NCBI RefSeq assembly: GCF_019668465.1
Contig: NZ_AP024828.1
Location: forward strand, 2,294,001 to 2,358,000
DNA: 64,000 nt
Source: Mycobacterium senriense
GTDB lineage: Bacteria > Actinomycetota > Actinomycetes > Mycobacteriales > Mycobacteriaceae
Direction: 5' to 3'
The notes below the pieces were generated by a model that saw only the letters and a program-made list of their open reading frames with translations, was not told where the DNA came from and searched no databases. Each line of letters starts with the position of its first letter. Positions within the stretch are counted from its first letter, which is position 1. The translations under genes were made by a program, and so were the position numbers. Below are positions 48,113-61,004 of the stretch, in pieces.

Positions 48113-48871
48113 GCGCGCCTGGCCCTGCGAGGCCAGGAAGCCCGCCACCCCGCGGACCAGTGCGTCGGCGTATTTCTGCCGGCCCTCGGCCGACTCCATC
48201 AGCGCCGAATCGGCGGGGTTCTTCATGTTGCCGCACTCGACCAGGATCGACGGGTACTGCGCCAGGTTCAGGCCGGTGAGGTCCGAGCGGCCGTAAAGGC
48301 CGTTCTGGCCGATGTAGTTGGCCGGCGGGATCCCCGAGCCCTGCATCTGGTCGCGCATGATCCGCGCGTACTGCACCGACGGGCCCGCCTGGACCTGGTT
48401 GAGCGGCGGGGCCGAGTAGTTGACGTGGAATCCCCGGCCGGACGGCGGGCCGCCGTCGGCGTGGATGGACAGGACCGCGTTGGGGTGCAGCGCGTTGGCC
48501 GCGTTCGCGCGTTCGTCGACACACGGCCCCAGGCCGTTGTCGTTGGCGCGGGACAGCGCGGTCCGCACTCCCAGGGCGCTCAACTCGGCACGCACCCGCA
48601 GCGCGGTGTCCCAGGTGAACGTGTGCTCCATATAGCCGGTGTTGGTCGCGGTCCCGCTGGTCTGGCAGTCCTTGGTGCCGCCGCGGCCGGTGGGCACCTG
48701 ACGGTTGATGGAGCCGTCATTTGAGCCGTTGTGGCCCGGATCGATGAAAACCACCATGCCGGCGATGTTGGAGGGGGTTGCCACGGCGTTGGGGATGACG
48801 ATGGCCGACGCAGCAACAATCATGCAGATGATCGTCCTGACGCCGACACGCCTGCTCAGTCGTAGGTCCAC
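48110..48871 (-). CDS. N-acetylmuramoyl-L-alanine amidase (Rv3717-like)
   Basis: A 253-aa Amidase_3 protein with an N-terminal hydrophobic signal ([19 protein letters not shown]). Zinc ligands: His in [11 protein letters not shown], Glu in [10 protein letters not shown], His in [10 protein letters not shown]. The catalytic Glu is in [11 protein letters not shown]. It has no cell-wall-binding repeat, as in the compact Rv3717. It cleaves the amide between MurNAc and the stem peptide, in cell separation or wall turnover. The gene is the first backbone gene after the island. Confidence 0.92.
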   Translation of the reverse strand: MDLRLSRRVGVRTIICMIVAASAIVIPNAVATPSNIAGMVVFIDPGHNGSNDGSINRQVPTGRGGTKDCQTSGTATNTGYMEHTFTWDTALRVRAELSALGVRTALSRANDNGLGPCVDERANAANALHPNAVLSIHADGGPPSGRGFHVNYSAPPLNQVQAGPSVQYARIMRDQMQGSGIPPANYIGQNGLYGRSDLTGLNLAQYPSILVECGNMKNPADSALMESAEGRQKYADALVRGVAGFLASQGQAR

Positions 48872-48969
48872 GGCGCAAAGCTAACGCCGCGCGGTCTACG
48901 CTGGGGGTTTCGAATCGCCGGAGACTCACGAGCGAAACCAACTCGAGACCAAGATGCGAGGGGATTGTC

Positions 48970-49314
48970 ATGCAACCCGGAGGCGATATGTCGGCGCTGC
49001 TGGCCCAGGCGCAGCAGATGCAGCAAAAGCTGATGGAGGCCCAGCAACAATTGGCGAACGCTGAGGTGCATGGTCAGGCCGGTGGGGGCTTGGTCAGCGT
49101 CGTCGTGAAGGGCAGCGGCGAGGTGGTCGCGGTGAAGATCGATCCCTCCGTCGTCGACCCGTCGGACGTCGAAACCCTGCAGGACCTGATCGTCGGCGCC
49201 ATGGGCGACGCGTCCAAGCAGGTCACCCGGATGGCCCAGGAGCGGCTGGGGTCGCTGGCCGGCGGCTTCGGCCCGCCACCGGGGCAGCCGCCCGCGCCGG
49301 CGCAGGGGCTTTAG
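48970..49314 (+). CDS. YbaB/EbfC nucleoid-associated protein
   Basis: 114 aa starting [20 protein letters not shown], the usual Gln/Met-rich first helix, followed by [20 protein letters not shown] and [13 protein letters not shown]. This matches Rv3716c and EbfC. The protein forms dimers and binds DNA with little sequence preference. recR follows after 14 bp; the ybaB-recR pair is widely conserved. Confidence 0.93.
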   Translation: MQPGGDMSALLAQAQQMQQKLMEAQQQLANAEVHGQAGGGLVSVVVKGSGEVVAVKIDPSVVDPSDVETLQDLIVGAMGDASKQVTRMAQERLGSLAGGFGPPPGQPPAPAQGL

Positions 49315-49328
49315 GCTCCGCGACCGAC

Positions 49329-49940
49329 ATGTTCGAAGGACCCGTCCAGGATTTGATCGACGAGCTCGGCAAGCTGCCGGGCATCGGGCCCAAAAGCGCC
49401 CAGCGCATCGCCTTCCACCTGTTGTCGGTGGAACCGCCGGATATCGACCGGCTGACCGCGGTGCTGGCGAAGGTCCGCGACGGGGTGCGGTTCTGCGCGG
49501 TGTGCGGCAACGTCTCCGACAACGAGCGGTGCCGGATCTGCGCGGATCCCCGCCGGGACGGCTCGCAGGTCTGCGTCGTCGAGGAACCCAAGGACGTCCA
49601 GGCCGTCGAGCGCACCCGCGAATTCCGCGGCCGCTACCACGTGCTGGGCGGTGCGCTCGACCCGTTGTCCGGGGTGGGGCCCGATCAGCTGCGGATCCGC
49701 GAGCTGCTTAGTCGGATCGGGGAGCGGGTCGACGACGTCGACATCACCGAGGTGATCATCGCCACCGACCCGAACACCGAGGGCGAGGCGACGGCCACCT
49801 ACCTGGTGCGGATGCTGCGCGACATCCCCGGGCTGACCGTGACGCGGATCGCGTCGGGCCTGCCGATGGGCGGTGACCTGGAGTTCGCCGACGAACTGAC
49901 GCTCGGTCGCGCGCTGGCCGGGCGCCGGGCCATGGTCTGA
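49329..49940 (+). CDS. recR: Recombination protein RecR
   Basis: 203 aa. Start [20 protein letters not shown] contains the helix-hairpin-helix with [15 protein letters not shown]. The zinc finger is [20 protein letters not shown] (residues about 57-76). The Toprim domain begins at [14 protein letters not shown], with the [13 protein letters not shown] motif and a C-terminal [13 protein letters not shown]. RecR works with RecO in loading RecA at gaps. Length is standard. Confidence 0.96.
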   Translation: MFEGPVQDLIDELGKLPGIGPKSAQRIAFHLLSVEPPDIDRLTAVLAKVRDGVRFCAVCGNVSDNERCRICADPRRDGSQVCVVEEPKDVQAVERTREFRGRYHVLGGALDPLSGVGPDQLRIRELLSRIGERVDDVDITEVIIATDPNTEGEATATYLVRMLRDIPGLTVTRIASGLPMGGDLEFADELTLGRALAGRRAMV

Positions 49941-49958
49941 GGCGCCGGTCGCGAGCCT

Positions 49959-51347
49959 TCACGCGCCGGTCAGTTCGCCGGCCTCGCTGTCGACCGAAGG
50001 CCCGGATCCCGGCAGTGGCTTGCCGGCGACTTCCGGCATGAATCGAAGGGTGACCGTCCCCACCAAGCCCGCGAAGATCAGCATGTAGGCCGGCACCATG
50101 GCGCTGCCGGTGCTGGATATCAGCGCTTGAGCGATCACCGGAGTGGTTCCGCCGACGGTCGACAGCGCGATGTTGTACGAGATTGCCAGCGCTCCGTTGC
50201 GCACCCTGGTCGGGAACAGTGCCGGCAAAGCTTGGGGCGTGGTGCTGTCGAAACACAGTTCCATCAGTCCGACCAGCAGCACACCGATGAAGATCAACGG
50301 AAGGATGCCGCCGAGGCGCATCAGCAAGAAGGCGGGGACCGACGCCAGAACGAGCAATCCGCAGCCCGTCCACATGATCGGCTTGACGCCGACACGGTCG
50401 GACAACATGGCGACGAACACCACCGACGCCATCAGGATCGCCAACGTCGCCACGATGACCACCAGCCCAGCCGTGTTACCCACGTGCACAACCACTTTAA
50501 GGTAAGTCGGCAAGTAACCGGTGAGCATGAAGTCGGGGACCTGTGAGGTCACCACAATCGCCGCGCAGATCACCATCGGCCTCCACTGCTCCACCACCGT
50601 GCGCCGAAATTGCTGCCAGCCCCGGTCAGCCGGGCTATCCGGGTTGCCGCTCACCTGCTTGTAGGCGGGTGACTCCTCGATCCGCAGCCGCAGGTAGAGG
50701 GCGAGGACGCCGACCGGCGCGCCCAGCAGCAGCGGGATCCGCCAGCCCCACGCCAACATGTCGCGGCTCGGTAGCCAGGCCTGTAGTGCGGTCACCAGCA
50801 ACCCGGCGAGCACAAACCCGACCAGGTTGCCCAGCGGCAGGAACCCGACCATCTTGCCCCGTTTGCCGTCCGGGGCCCGCTCAACGAGATATGTCATCGC
50901 GCCGACAAACTCACCGCCGGTCGACAAGCCTTGAAAGACCCGGGCGACCAGAAGCAGGATGGGCGCCCAGATGCCGATGGTGGCGTAGCCGGGCAGCAAC
51001 CCGGTCATAGTGGTCCCGGCTGCCATCAGCGAGATCGTGATCAACAAAACCCGCTTGCGCCCGACACGATCACCGAGCGGGCCGAGGACGAACCCACCGA
51101 GCGGCCGCACCACGTACGCCGCCGCCAGCGTGCTGAAGGTGGCGACGAGATGGACCGCGCTGACGCTGTTACCCGGATAGAACACCTGCGCGATGATGGT
51201 CGCGATGTAGCCGTAGACGCCGAAGTCGTACCACTCCATGAAATTGCCGATGGCCGTGGCCAGGGTGTCTCGGCGCACAGCCGAACCGGCGTCTCGGGTG
51301 TCGTTGTGTGCGCAGCTGTACCGGCGGCGTCGGATGCTCATCGACAC
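49959..51347 (-). CDS. MFS transporter, metabolite:H+ symporter (ProP/ShiA-like)
   Basis: A 462-aa, 12-span major facilitator. Signature loops: ATAIGNFMEWYDFGVYGYIA in helix 1, VRPLGGFVLGPLGDRVGRKR between helices 2 and 3, FQGLSTGGEFVGAMTYLVER in helix 4, and LSDRVGVKP in the second half. WYDF and GGEF are typical of the MHS family, which takes up compatible solutes (proline, betaine), citrate, shikimate or ketoglutarate. It sits between recR and gatD; I cannot recall it in the M. tuberculosis order there, so it may be a lineage-specific insertion. Confidence 0.85.
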   Translation of the reverse strand: MSMSIRRRRYSCAHNDTRDAGSAVRRDTLATAIGNFMEWYDFGVYGYIATIIAQVFYPGNSVSAVHLVATFSTLAAAYVVRPLGGFVLGPLGDRVGRKRVLLITISLMAAGTTMTGLLPGYATIGIWAPILLLVARVFQGLSTGGEFVGAMTYLVERAPDGKRGKMVGFLPLGNLVGFVLAGLLVTALQAWLPSRDMLAWGWRIPLLLGAPVGVLALYLRLRIEESPAYKQVSGNPDSPADRGWQQFRRTVVEQWRPMVICAAIVVTSQVPDFMLTGYLPTYLKVVVHVGNTAGLVVIVATLAILMASVVFVAMLSDRVGVKPIMWTGCGLLVLASVPAFLLMRLGGILPLIFIGVLLVGLMELCFDSTTPQALPALFPTRVRNGALAISYNIALSTVGGTTPVIAQALISSTGSAMVPAYMLIFAGLVGTVTLRFMPEVAGKPLPGSGPSVDSEAGELTGA

Positions 51348-51380
51348 GTCTTTTACCCAAAACTTTGCTGCGTGGAACTC

Positions 51381-52088
51381 CTAGCGTGCCGCCAGCCGTT
51401 CGCGGCGCAGCAGGTCCACCTCCGGCATCGGCAGCGGCGGCAGCTCGCCGACCACCGCGCCCAGCAGCAGGTCGGCTAGTTGCGGGTTGCGGGCCAGGCA
51501 CGGGCCGTGCATGTAGGTCGCGATCACGCTGCCTTGCACCACGCCGTCGAAGCCGTCGCCGGACCGGTTGCCCGCGCCGTTGACCACCGCGCCAAGCGGC
51601 GACGCCGCCGGTCCCAGCACGGTGCCGCCGCGGTGGTTCTCGAAACCGGTGAGACGCTCGGTCAGACCGGCCAGCAGCGGCTTGGTCGCCAGCTCGCCGA
51701 TGGTGCGCGTCTCCTGCGGTGACGTGGTCGCGTCCAGCATGCCCACGCCGTCGACGCGTTCCCCGGCCGACGTTTCATACCAGTGCCCGAGCACCTGCAC
51801 GGCCGCGCAAATCGCCAGCACCGGGGCGCCCCGTTCGGCGGCGCGCTGCAGGCCCGGGTGTTTGATCAGGTGCCGGGTGGCCAACCGCTGCGCGTAGTCC
51901 TCCGCCCCGCCCAGCGTGTACAGGTCCAACGACTCGGGCACCGGGTCGGCCAGCGTGATCTCGACGACCTCGGCGGCGATGCCGCGCAGCCGGAGACGCT
52001 GCCGCAGCACCAGGGCGTTGCCGCCGTCGCCGTAGGTCCCCATCACGTCGGGCAGCACCAGCCCGATCCGCACCACCGACTCAGCCAT
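51381..52088 (-). CDS. gatD: Lipid II isoglutaminyl synthase, glutaminase subunit GatD (Rv3713-like)
   Basis: From ATG 52088 (MAESVVRIGLVLPDVMGTYG) the product is 235 aa; the longer open frame upstream belongs to murT DNA. The class I amidotransferase core is present: catalytic Cys in PVLAICAAVQVLGHWYE (near residue 95) and His in VIATYMHGPCLARNP (near residue 190). With MurT it amidates D-Glu of the lipid II stem peptide, supplying ammonia. The start overlaps the murT stop by 8 nt, giving coupled, equal synthesis. Confidence 0.9.
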   Translation of the reverse strand: MAESVVRIGLVLPDVMGTYGDGGNALVLRQRLRLRGIAAEVVEITLADPVPESLDLYTLGGAEDYAQRLATRHLIKHPGLQRAAERGAPVLAICAAVQVLGHWYETSAGERVDGVGMLDATTSPQETRTIGELATKPLLAGLTERLTGFENHRGGTVLGPAASPLGAVVNGAGNRSGDGFDGVVQGSVIATYMHGPCLARNPQLADLLLGAVVGELPPLPMPEVDLLRRERLAAR

Positions 52089-53310
52089 GGCGCGCCAACG
52101 CTCGTTGCAGCTGGAGGAAAGCGGTGTAGTTGGCGACGACCTCCACCCGCCCTGGCGGGCATGACGCGATCGCGGCGACGGTGTCGTGCACCAGGGTGTG
52201 CTCGACGCCCGCATAGCCCAGCCGCACCGCAAGGTCGGTGCCGCGCTCCCCGGCGGCCACCACCTCGGTCTGCTCGAAGTGCTCGAAACGCACGTCCCAC
52301 AGCCACGACAGGTCCTCCCCGTCGGGCACCTGGCCGTTGACCGAGATGACCACCCCGGCGGCGTGCTTGTCGACCATCGACAGCGCCTCCTGCCAGCCGG
52401 CCGGGTTCTTGGCCAGCAGGACGCGCACCGCGTGCGCACCGACCCGGACGGTCCGATAACGCCCCGCGACCTCGTCGACCGCCGAGACGGCCGCGACCGC
52501 CGACGCGGGATCCGCGCCCAGCGTGACCGCGGCCGCGACGGCCTGGGCGGCGTTGCCCCGATTCACCGCGCCGGGCAGCGCCAGCCGCATCGGCAGGGTC
52601 AGGCCGTCGGGCCCGTAGAGGGCGTCGTCGTCGAACCACCATTGCGGGCTGGGCCGTTTGAAGTCCGCACCCGTGGAGTACCAATGCCCCCGGTCGCGGA
52701 CGATGATCTCGCCGCTGCGCGGGCAGCTGACCGAGTCGTTCGACCACGAGCCACCCGCGGCCACCCACACCACGTTCGGGCTGTCGTAGGCCGCCGACGT
52801 CATCAGCACATCGTCGCAGTTGGCCACGACGACCGCCTTCGGGTGCCGGGCCAGGCCGGCGCGCAGGGTTCGTTCGATGACGTTGATCTCGCCGACCCGG
52901 TCCAGCTGGTCGCGCGACAGGTTGAGCAGCACGACGACGCCGGGCTCGACGGCATCGGAAACGTGCGGGACGTGCATTTCGTCGACTTCCAGGGCCGCCA
53001 GCGGCGCATCGCGGTTGCCGGCCAGCGCGGCGACCAGGCCGGCGTCCATGTTGGCGCCCTCGGCGTTGGTGGCCACCCCGCCCAGCGTCGCCAGCGCGGC
53101 CGACGTCATCCGGGTGGTGGTGGACTTGCCGTTGGTGCCGGTGATGATGACGGTGCGCCGGCCGGCGGCGAGTTGCCGGAGAACCGAGCGGTCCAGCGTC
53201 ATCGCGATCAGGCCGCCGATCATCGCCCCGGCCCCACGTCCGGTCAGCCGCGACGCCCAGCGCGCGCTCGCTCCTGCGGCGAGGGCCAGACGGGCGCGGG
53301 TGGTGATCAC
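52081..53310 (-). CDS. murT: Lipid II isoglutaminyl synthase subunit MurT (Rv3712-like)
   Basis: 409 aa. The Mur-ligase P-loop is ITGTNGKSTTTRMTSAAL (near residue 58). NLSRDQLDRVGEI is the conserved central stretch, AALPGAVNRGNAAQAVAAAV the ATP-grasping N-x-x-N region, and a C-terminal MurT domain interacts with GatD. The Cys4 zinc ribbon of many MurT proteins (CPxCG) is reduced here to SCPRSGEIIV with one Cys, so zinc binding is probably lost. It makes isoglutamine in peptidoglycan. Confidence 0.9.
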   Translation of the reverse strand: MITTRARLALAAGASARWASRLTGRGAGAMIGGLIAMTLDRSVLRQLAAGRRTVIITGTNGKSTTTRMTSAALATLGGVATNAEGANMDAGLVAALAGNRDAPLAALEVDEMHVPHVSDAVEPGVVVLLNLSRDQLDRVGEINVIERTLRAGLARHPKAVVVANCDDVLMTSAAYDSPNVVWVAAGGSWSNDSVSCPRSGEIIVRDRGHWYSTGADFKRPSPQWWFDDDALYGPDGLTLPMRLALPGAVNRGNAAQAVAAAVTLGADPASAVAAVSAVDEVAGRYRTVRVGAHAVRVLLAKNPAGWQEALSMVDKHAAGVVISVNGQVPDGEDLSWLWDVRFEHFEQTEVVAAGERGTDLAVRLGYAGVEHTLVHDTVAAIASCPPGRVEVVANYTAFLQLQRALARHG

Positions 53311-53432
53311 CCGGGAAGTTTAAATGTGTGCCGCCGCGGTCTTCGAATTCCGAGCGCCGCCGTCTTCGATTTCCGAGCCGACACGGCGCGTAGCGGCCGG
53401 GTGATGTCGGTCTGCCGTGCCATCCTCAGTGC

Positions 53433-54425
53433 ATGAGCGGGGTGTCCTGGGGTCGGCCGGCCAGCGAGCCGGACGCCGGCTGGGCCGTCGTTGATGTCGA
53501 GACCTCGGGCTTTCGGCCGGGGCAGGCGCGGATCATCAGCGTTGCCGCCCTCGGCCTGGACGCCGACGGCAACGTCGAACACTCCGTGGTGAGCCTGCTC
53601 AACCCCGGCGTGGACCCCGGCCCCACCCACGTGCACGGCCTGACCGCCGCCATGCTGGAAGACCAGCCCCAGTTCGCCGACATTGTCGGCGACGTGGCCG
53701 AGGTGCTGCGCGGCCGCACCTTGGTGGCCCACAACGTGGCGTTCGACTACGCGTTTCTGGCCGCCGAGGCCGAACTGGCCGAGACCGAACTGCCCGTCGA
53801 CAGCGTCATGTGCACCGTCGAGCTGGCCCGGCGGCTGGACCTCGGCGTCGAGAACCTGCGGTTGGAGACGCTCGCCGCGCATTGGAGCATCACCCAGGAG
53901 CGGCCGCACGACGCCTTCGACGACGCGATGGTGCTGACCGGTGTGCTGGCCTCGGCGCTCAAGGTGGCCCGCGCGGGCGACATCTGGCTGCCGATCCACC
54001 CGGTGACCCGGCGCCGCTGGCCGAACGGCCGGGTCACCCACGACGAACTGCGACCGCTGAAGGTGCTGGCGTCCCGGATGCCCTGCCCGTATCTCAACCC
54101 GGGCCCCTACGTCGGGGGCCGTCCGCTGGTGCAGGGCATGCGGGTGGCCCTGGCCGCCGAGGTCGGCCGCACCCACGAGGAACTCGTGGAGCGCATCCTG
54201 CACGCCGGGCTGGCCTACACCGACGTCGTCGACCGGGAGACCTCGCTGGTGGTCTGCAATGATCCCGCCCCCGAGCACGGCAAGGGCTACCTCGCCCGGC
54301 AACTGGGGGTGCCGGTGATCTCCGACGCGCACTTCATGGACAGCGTCGGCGCCGTCATCGGCGGCACCAGCATGGACGAATTCACCGACGCCAGCACGCT
54401 GGACCAGCAGCTGGCGCTGTTCTGA
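53433..54425 (+). CDS. dnaQ: DnaQ-like 3'-5' exonuclease with BRCT domain (Rv3711c-like)
   Basis: 330 aa. ExoI motif is WAVVDVETSGFRPG (DxE near residue 22), ExoII is LVAHNVAFDYAFL, and ExoIII with the catalytic His is RPHDAFDDAMVL, making a DEDDh nuclease. A C-terminal BRCT domain (about residues 230-320) shows MRVALAAEVGRTHEELVERI and AHFMDSVGAVIGG. M. tuberculosis DnaE1 proofreads through its PHP domain, so this epsilon-like protein is probably used in repair, not as the main proofreader. Confidence 0.88.
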   Translation: MSGVSWGRPASEPDAGWAVVDVETSGFRPGQARIISVAALGLDADGNVEHSVVSLLNPGVDPGPTHVHGLTAAMLEDQPQFADIVGDVAEVLRGRTLVAHNVAFDYAFLAAEAELAETELPVDSVMCTVELARRLDLGVENLRLETLAAHWSITQERPHDAFDDAMVLTGVLASALKVARAGDIWLPIHPVTRRRWPNGRVTHDELRPLKVLASRMPCPYLNPGPYVGGRPLVQGMRVALAAEVGRTHEELVERILHAGLAYTDVVDRETSLVVCNDPAPEHGKGYLARQLGVPVISDAHFMDSVGAVIGGTSMDEFTDASTLDQQLALF

Positions 54426-54452
54426 TCAGGCGGCTGTGCCCGCCACGCCAAA

Positions 54453-55124
54453 TCAGGGCCCGCCGCGCCAGTGTTCGATGCGGTGGTGGTCGGGGGTGAA
54501 CCCGTGCTGCACGCCCCACAGCACGGCCTGCGTGCGGCTTCCGACGCCGAGCTTGCGGTAGATGTTCCGGATGTAGGACTTCACGGTGTTCGGGCTCAGG
54601 TAGGTCAGCCGCGCCACATCGGCGTTGCTCTTGCCCTGGGTGATCAGCGCCAGGATCTCGGCCTCGCGGTCGCTGAGCCCTTCGCCGCGGCCGGGCCAGT
54701 CGAGTCCGGGCGCGCTGCGCGCCCGGCCGGATATGTCGCTGACGATCACCTCGCCGGAATGCACTGCTTCTAACGCGGCGACCAGCTCGCGGGCCGGCAG
54801 GGTCTTCGAGAGGTAGCCGTGAGCCCCATGTTGCCGAGCGCTCTCGACGAGGTCGGGGTGAAAGTTCCATGTGTAGACCACAACTCGGCGCGCACGAGGG
54901 TTGGCGACCAGAATCCCGATCTCCTCGTGGTCGGATTCGGGTTGGGCAAACGAGTCGTACAAAACGATATCGACCACGTCAGCGACGGGCATGGTGGAGT
55001 CGAGTTCGGCGATAACTACACGTTCGCGATATGGGTCCAGCATGTTGGCCACGCCCTTCACGACGACGTCGTAGTCGTCGACAAGCGCCACCGTGATCGG
55101 TGCGCGAGGGGAAGGCGGCGGCAT
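54453..55124 (-). CDS. LuxR-family response regulator
   Basis: 223 aa. The receiver domain begins TVALVDDYDVVVKGVANML with the acidic pair, a candidate phospho-Asp in DIVLYDSFA, and Lys in GYLSKTLPA. The C-terminal helix-turn-helix is LSDREAEILALITQGKSNAD and YLSPNTVKSYIRNIYRKLGV (residues about 150-205), the NarL/LuxR signature. No sensor kinase is adjacent, so it may be an orphan. It is divergent from the small envelope operon at 55238-56552, which it may control. Confidence 0.88.
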   Translation of the reverse strand: MPPPSPRAPITVALVDDYDVVVKGVANMLDPYRERVVIAELDSTMPVADVVDIVLYDSFAQPESDHEEIGILVANPRARRVVVYTWNFHPDLVESARQHGAHGYLSKTLPARELVAALEAVHSGEVIVSDISGRARSAPGLDWPGRGEGLSDREAEILALITQGKSNADVARLTYLSPNTVKSYIRNIYRKLGVGSRTQAVLWGVQHGFTPDHHRIEHWRGGP

Positions 55125-55237
55125 GTCGGCGAGATTACCTCCCTAGGGGTGTATTGCCACCCCCCTTAAGGGTGATGCACTGAACTCATCGCTGGCGCAA
55201 CCAGATAGCCAGTATCAACCTCAGAGGGAGGCACATC

Positions 55238-55393
55238 GTGATCATCCTTGGCATCATCGCGCTGATCGCAGGTTTTCTGCTCAAGATCGCGGTGCTGTGG
55301 ACCATCGGCATCATCCTCGTCATCGTCGGCGTGATCCTGGCGATCCTCGGTTCCACCGGCCGCGCCGTCGGCGGCCGTCGTCATTACTTCTGA
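55238..55393 (+). CDS. Small two-span membrane protein, DUF6131-like, 51 aa
   Basis: A GTG at 55238, with AGAGGGAGG 7-15 nt before it, gives VIILGIIALIAGFLLKIAVL then WTIGIILVIVGVILAILGST and a basic tail GRAVGGRRHYF. Two helices with a one-residue turn near KIAVLW fit DUF6131, a family common in mycobacteria with unknown function. It is the first gene of a group divergent from the LuxR-type regulator. Confidence 0.72.
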   Translation: MIILGIIALIAGFLLKIAVLWTIGIILVIVGVILAILGSTGRAVGGRRHYF

Positions 55394-55500
55394 TCGCCGC
55401 AATCGAGACGCCCGACCTCGGGCTACACGTTGCACGTCACGAAAAACGTTTGCATCGACAGCGCCCGGGTTATTCGACATGAGTACGAGAGGAGCACGAA

Positions 55501-56067
55501 ATGCCCACCTGGGAGTGGATTTTGATTGCAGTCTCCATCGTGATTGTTGTGGCAGTACTCGCCATCGCTGCGAAAGTGGTGAGCAGTCGCCGGAAAACAG
55601 ACCGGCTGAAAAAGCACTATGGCGGCGAGTACGAGCGCCTGGTGTCGCAGGCCGGAGATCCCAACGTGGCGGAGCAGGAATTGACCGCCAGGGAACGCGA
55701 ACGGAACAAGCTCGACATAGTTCCGTTGACGCCATCGGCGCTGTCGGACTTCAGCGCCCGTTGGCAGCAGGTGCAGACCGGGTTCGTCGATAATCCGGCA
55801 ACCGCCGTCGGTGTCGCCGATCGGCTGGTGACCGAGGTGATGCGTGAACGCGGTTATCCCATCGACGATTTCGAACGGCGGGCAGCCGACATCTCGGTGG
55901 ATCATCCAGGGGTTGTCGACAACTACCGCGCAGCGCACGGCATCCATTTGCGGGGCGAAGTCAGCACCGAGGAGCAGCGGGAGGCGTTCGTGCACTATCG
56001 GGCGCTGTTCCAAAAGTTGCTCGAGACAACAACAAACGACGATGCGTCACAGGAGGCGAGCGCATGA
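55501..56067 (+). CDS. Membrane-anchored conserved hypothetical protein, 188 aa
   Basis: GAGAGGAGCACGAA precedes ATG 55501. The N-terminus TWEWILIAVSIVIVVAVLAI is one transmembrane helix, followed by basic SSRRKTDRLKKHYG, so the soluble part is most likely cytoplasmic. The C-terminal 120 residues (LSDFSARWQQVQTGFVDNPA, VADRLVTEVMRERGYP, YRAAHGIHLRGEVSTEEQRE) are helical. The next gene's product has a related WxxVQxxFVDDP segment. No enzyme motif seen. Confidence 0.7.
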   Translation: MPTWEWILIAVSIVIVVAVLAIAAKVVSSRRKTDRLKKHYGGEYERLVSQAGDPNVAEQELTARERERNKLDIVPLTPSALSDFSARWQQVQTGFVDNPATAVGVADRLVTEVMRERGYPIDDFERRAADISVDHPGVVDNYRAAHGIHLRGEVSTEEQREAFVHYRALFQKLLETTTNDDASQEASA

Positions 56068-56552
56068 CCACACATGATCGTCCATTGACTGATTCCTACG
56101 ACGAGTCCCAGCCCGCGGTCCCCGAGACCACTGGCCAGGTGGGTGATCACAGCGCACCAACCGCGCCGGTCGAGCCGTCGGCGCCCGCGAGTGCGCCGCC
56201 GGCCGTCGACGATGCAGCGAACCAAACCCAAATCGCAACCGAGGATCGCTCGAACGCCCGGGCAGCGGACGAATCATCAACGGAACAGCTGCTTTTCGCC
56301 GATAACGACCTCGCGGACTTGCGCGCGCGGTGGGCTGGTGTGCAGGCCGCCTTCGTCGACGACCCGAAGGATTGCGTGCAGAAGGCCGATGTTTTGGTCT
56401 CCGATGTGGTCGATCGGCTCACGAACGGCTTCGCCCACGCGCGCTCGCGCCTCGAGGAGCAGTGGGCGCGCGGCGAGCAGGCGTCCACCGAAGACCTCCG
56501 CCTGGCGTTGATGCACTACCGCGACTTCTTTGAGCGGTTGCTTGCGGTGTAG
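56064..56552 (+). CDS. Conserved hypothetical protein, 162 aa, related to upstream gene
   Basis: The ATG overlaps the upstream stop by 4 nt. The first 75 residues are disordered and rich in Pro, Ala, Thr and Glu. The C-terminal half reads LRARWAGVQAAFVDDPKDCV, QKADVLVSDVVDRLTNGFAH and STEDLRLALMHYRDFFERLL, matching in pattern the SARWQQVQTGFVDNP to EAFVHYRALFQKLLE region of the preceding protein. So the two share a domain, one membrane-tethered and one soluble, and may pair. Function unknown. Confidence 0.7.
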   Translation: MTTHDRPLTDSYDESQPAVPETTGQVGDHSAPTAPVEPSAPASAPPAVDDAANQTQIATEDRSNARAADESSTEQLLFADNDLADLRARWAGVQAAFVDDPKDCVQKADVLVSDVVDRLTNGFAHARSRLEEQWARGEQASTEDLRLALMHYRDFFERLLAV

Positions 56553-56603
56553 CGCTGCGGCAGCCCACACCCGTGCCGGCGGAGACCCTCCGCCGGCACG
56601 GCG

Positions 56604-58482
<1,879 letters not shown>

Positions 58483-58533
58483 TCAGACCCCGTCGCGGCG
58501 TCCGAGGAGGAGCACCCGCTGCACGTCCTGCAC
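58483..58533 (-). CDS. leuA leader peptide, 16 aa, with Leu-Leu-Leu
   Basis: A GTG at 58533 encodes VQDVQRVLLLGRRDGV then TGA. Codons 8-10 are three consecutive CTC (58512-58504). The stop lies inside the first hairpin of the leader RNA, just as expected for ribosome-mediated attenuation. The ribosome site is weak (AAGGAG 14 nt away), so it may be translated leaderless. It is too short for standard gene finders. It lies 80 bp before leuA. Confidence 0.6.
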   Translation of the reverse strand: MQDVQRVLLLGRRDGV

Positions 58534-58696
58534 TTTACCGCTTTTGGCTCCTTGGTAAAAATGCCGCTGAGACGATAGCGAATGCGCAGGCCGGGGAGGC
58601 AGGTATCGCGACGTAAATCACCCTGCGGTGGCACGTATTCTGTTGTGGACTTATACCCGAAATTGAAGTGCGCAGGGCCGGAGAGGCAGGAAGAAC

Positions 58697-60997
<2,301 letters not shown>

Positions 60998-61004
60998 CAA
61001 GCGG

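Noticed and set aside
55396..55482. ORFs between the DUF6131-like gene and the next gene
   Set aside because: They lack ribosome sites and conserved features; the strong site before 55501 marks the next true start.
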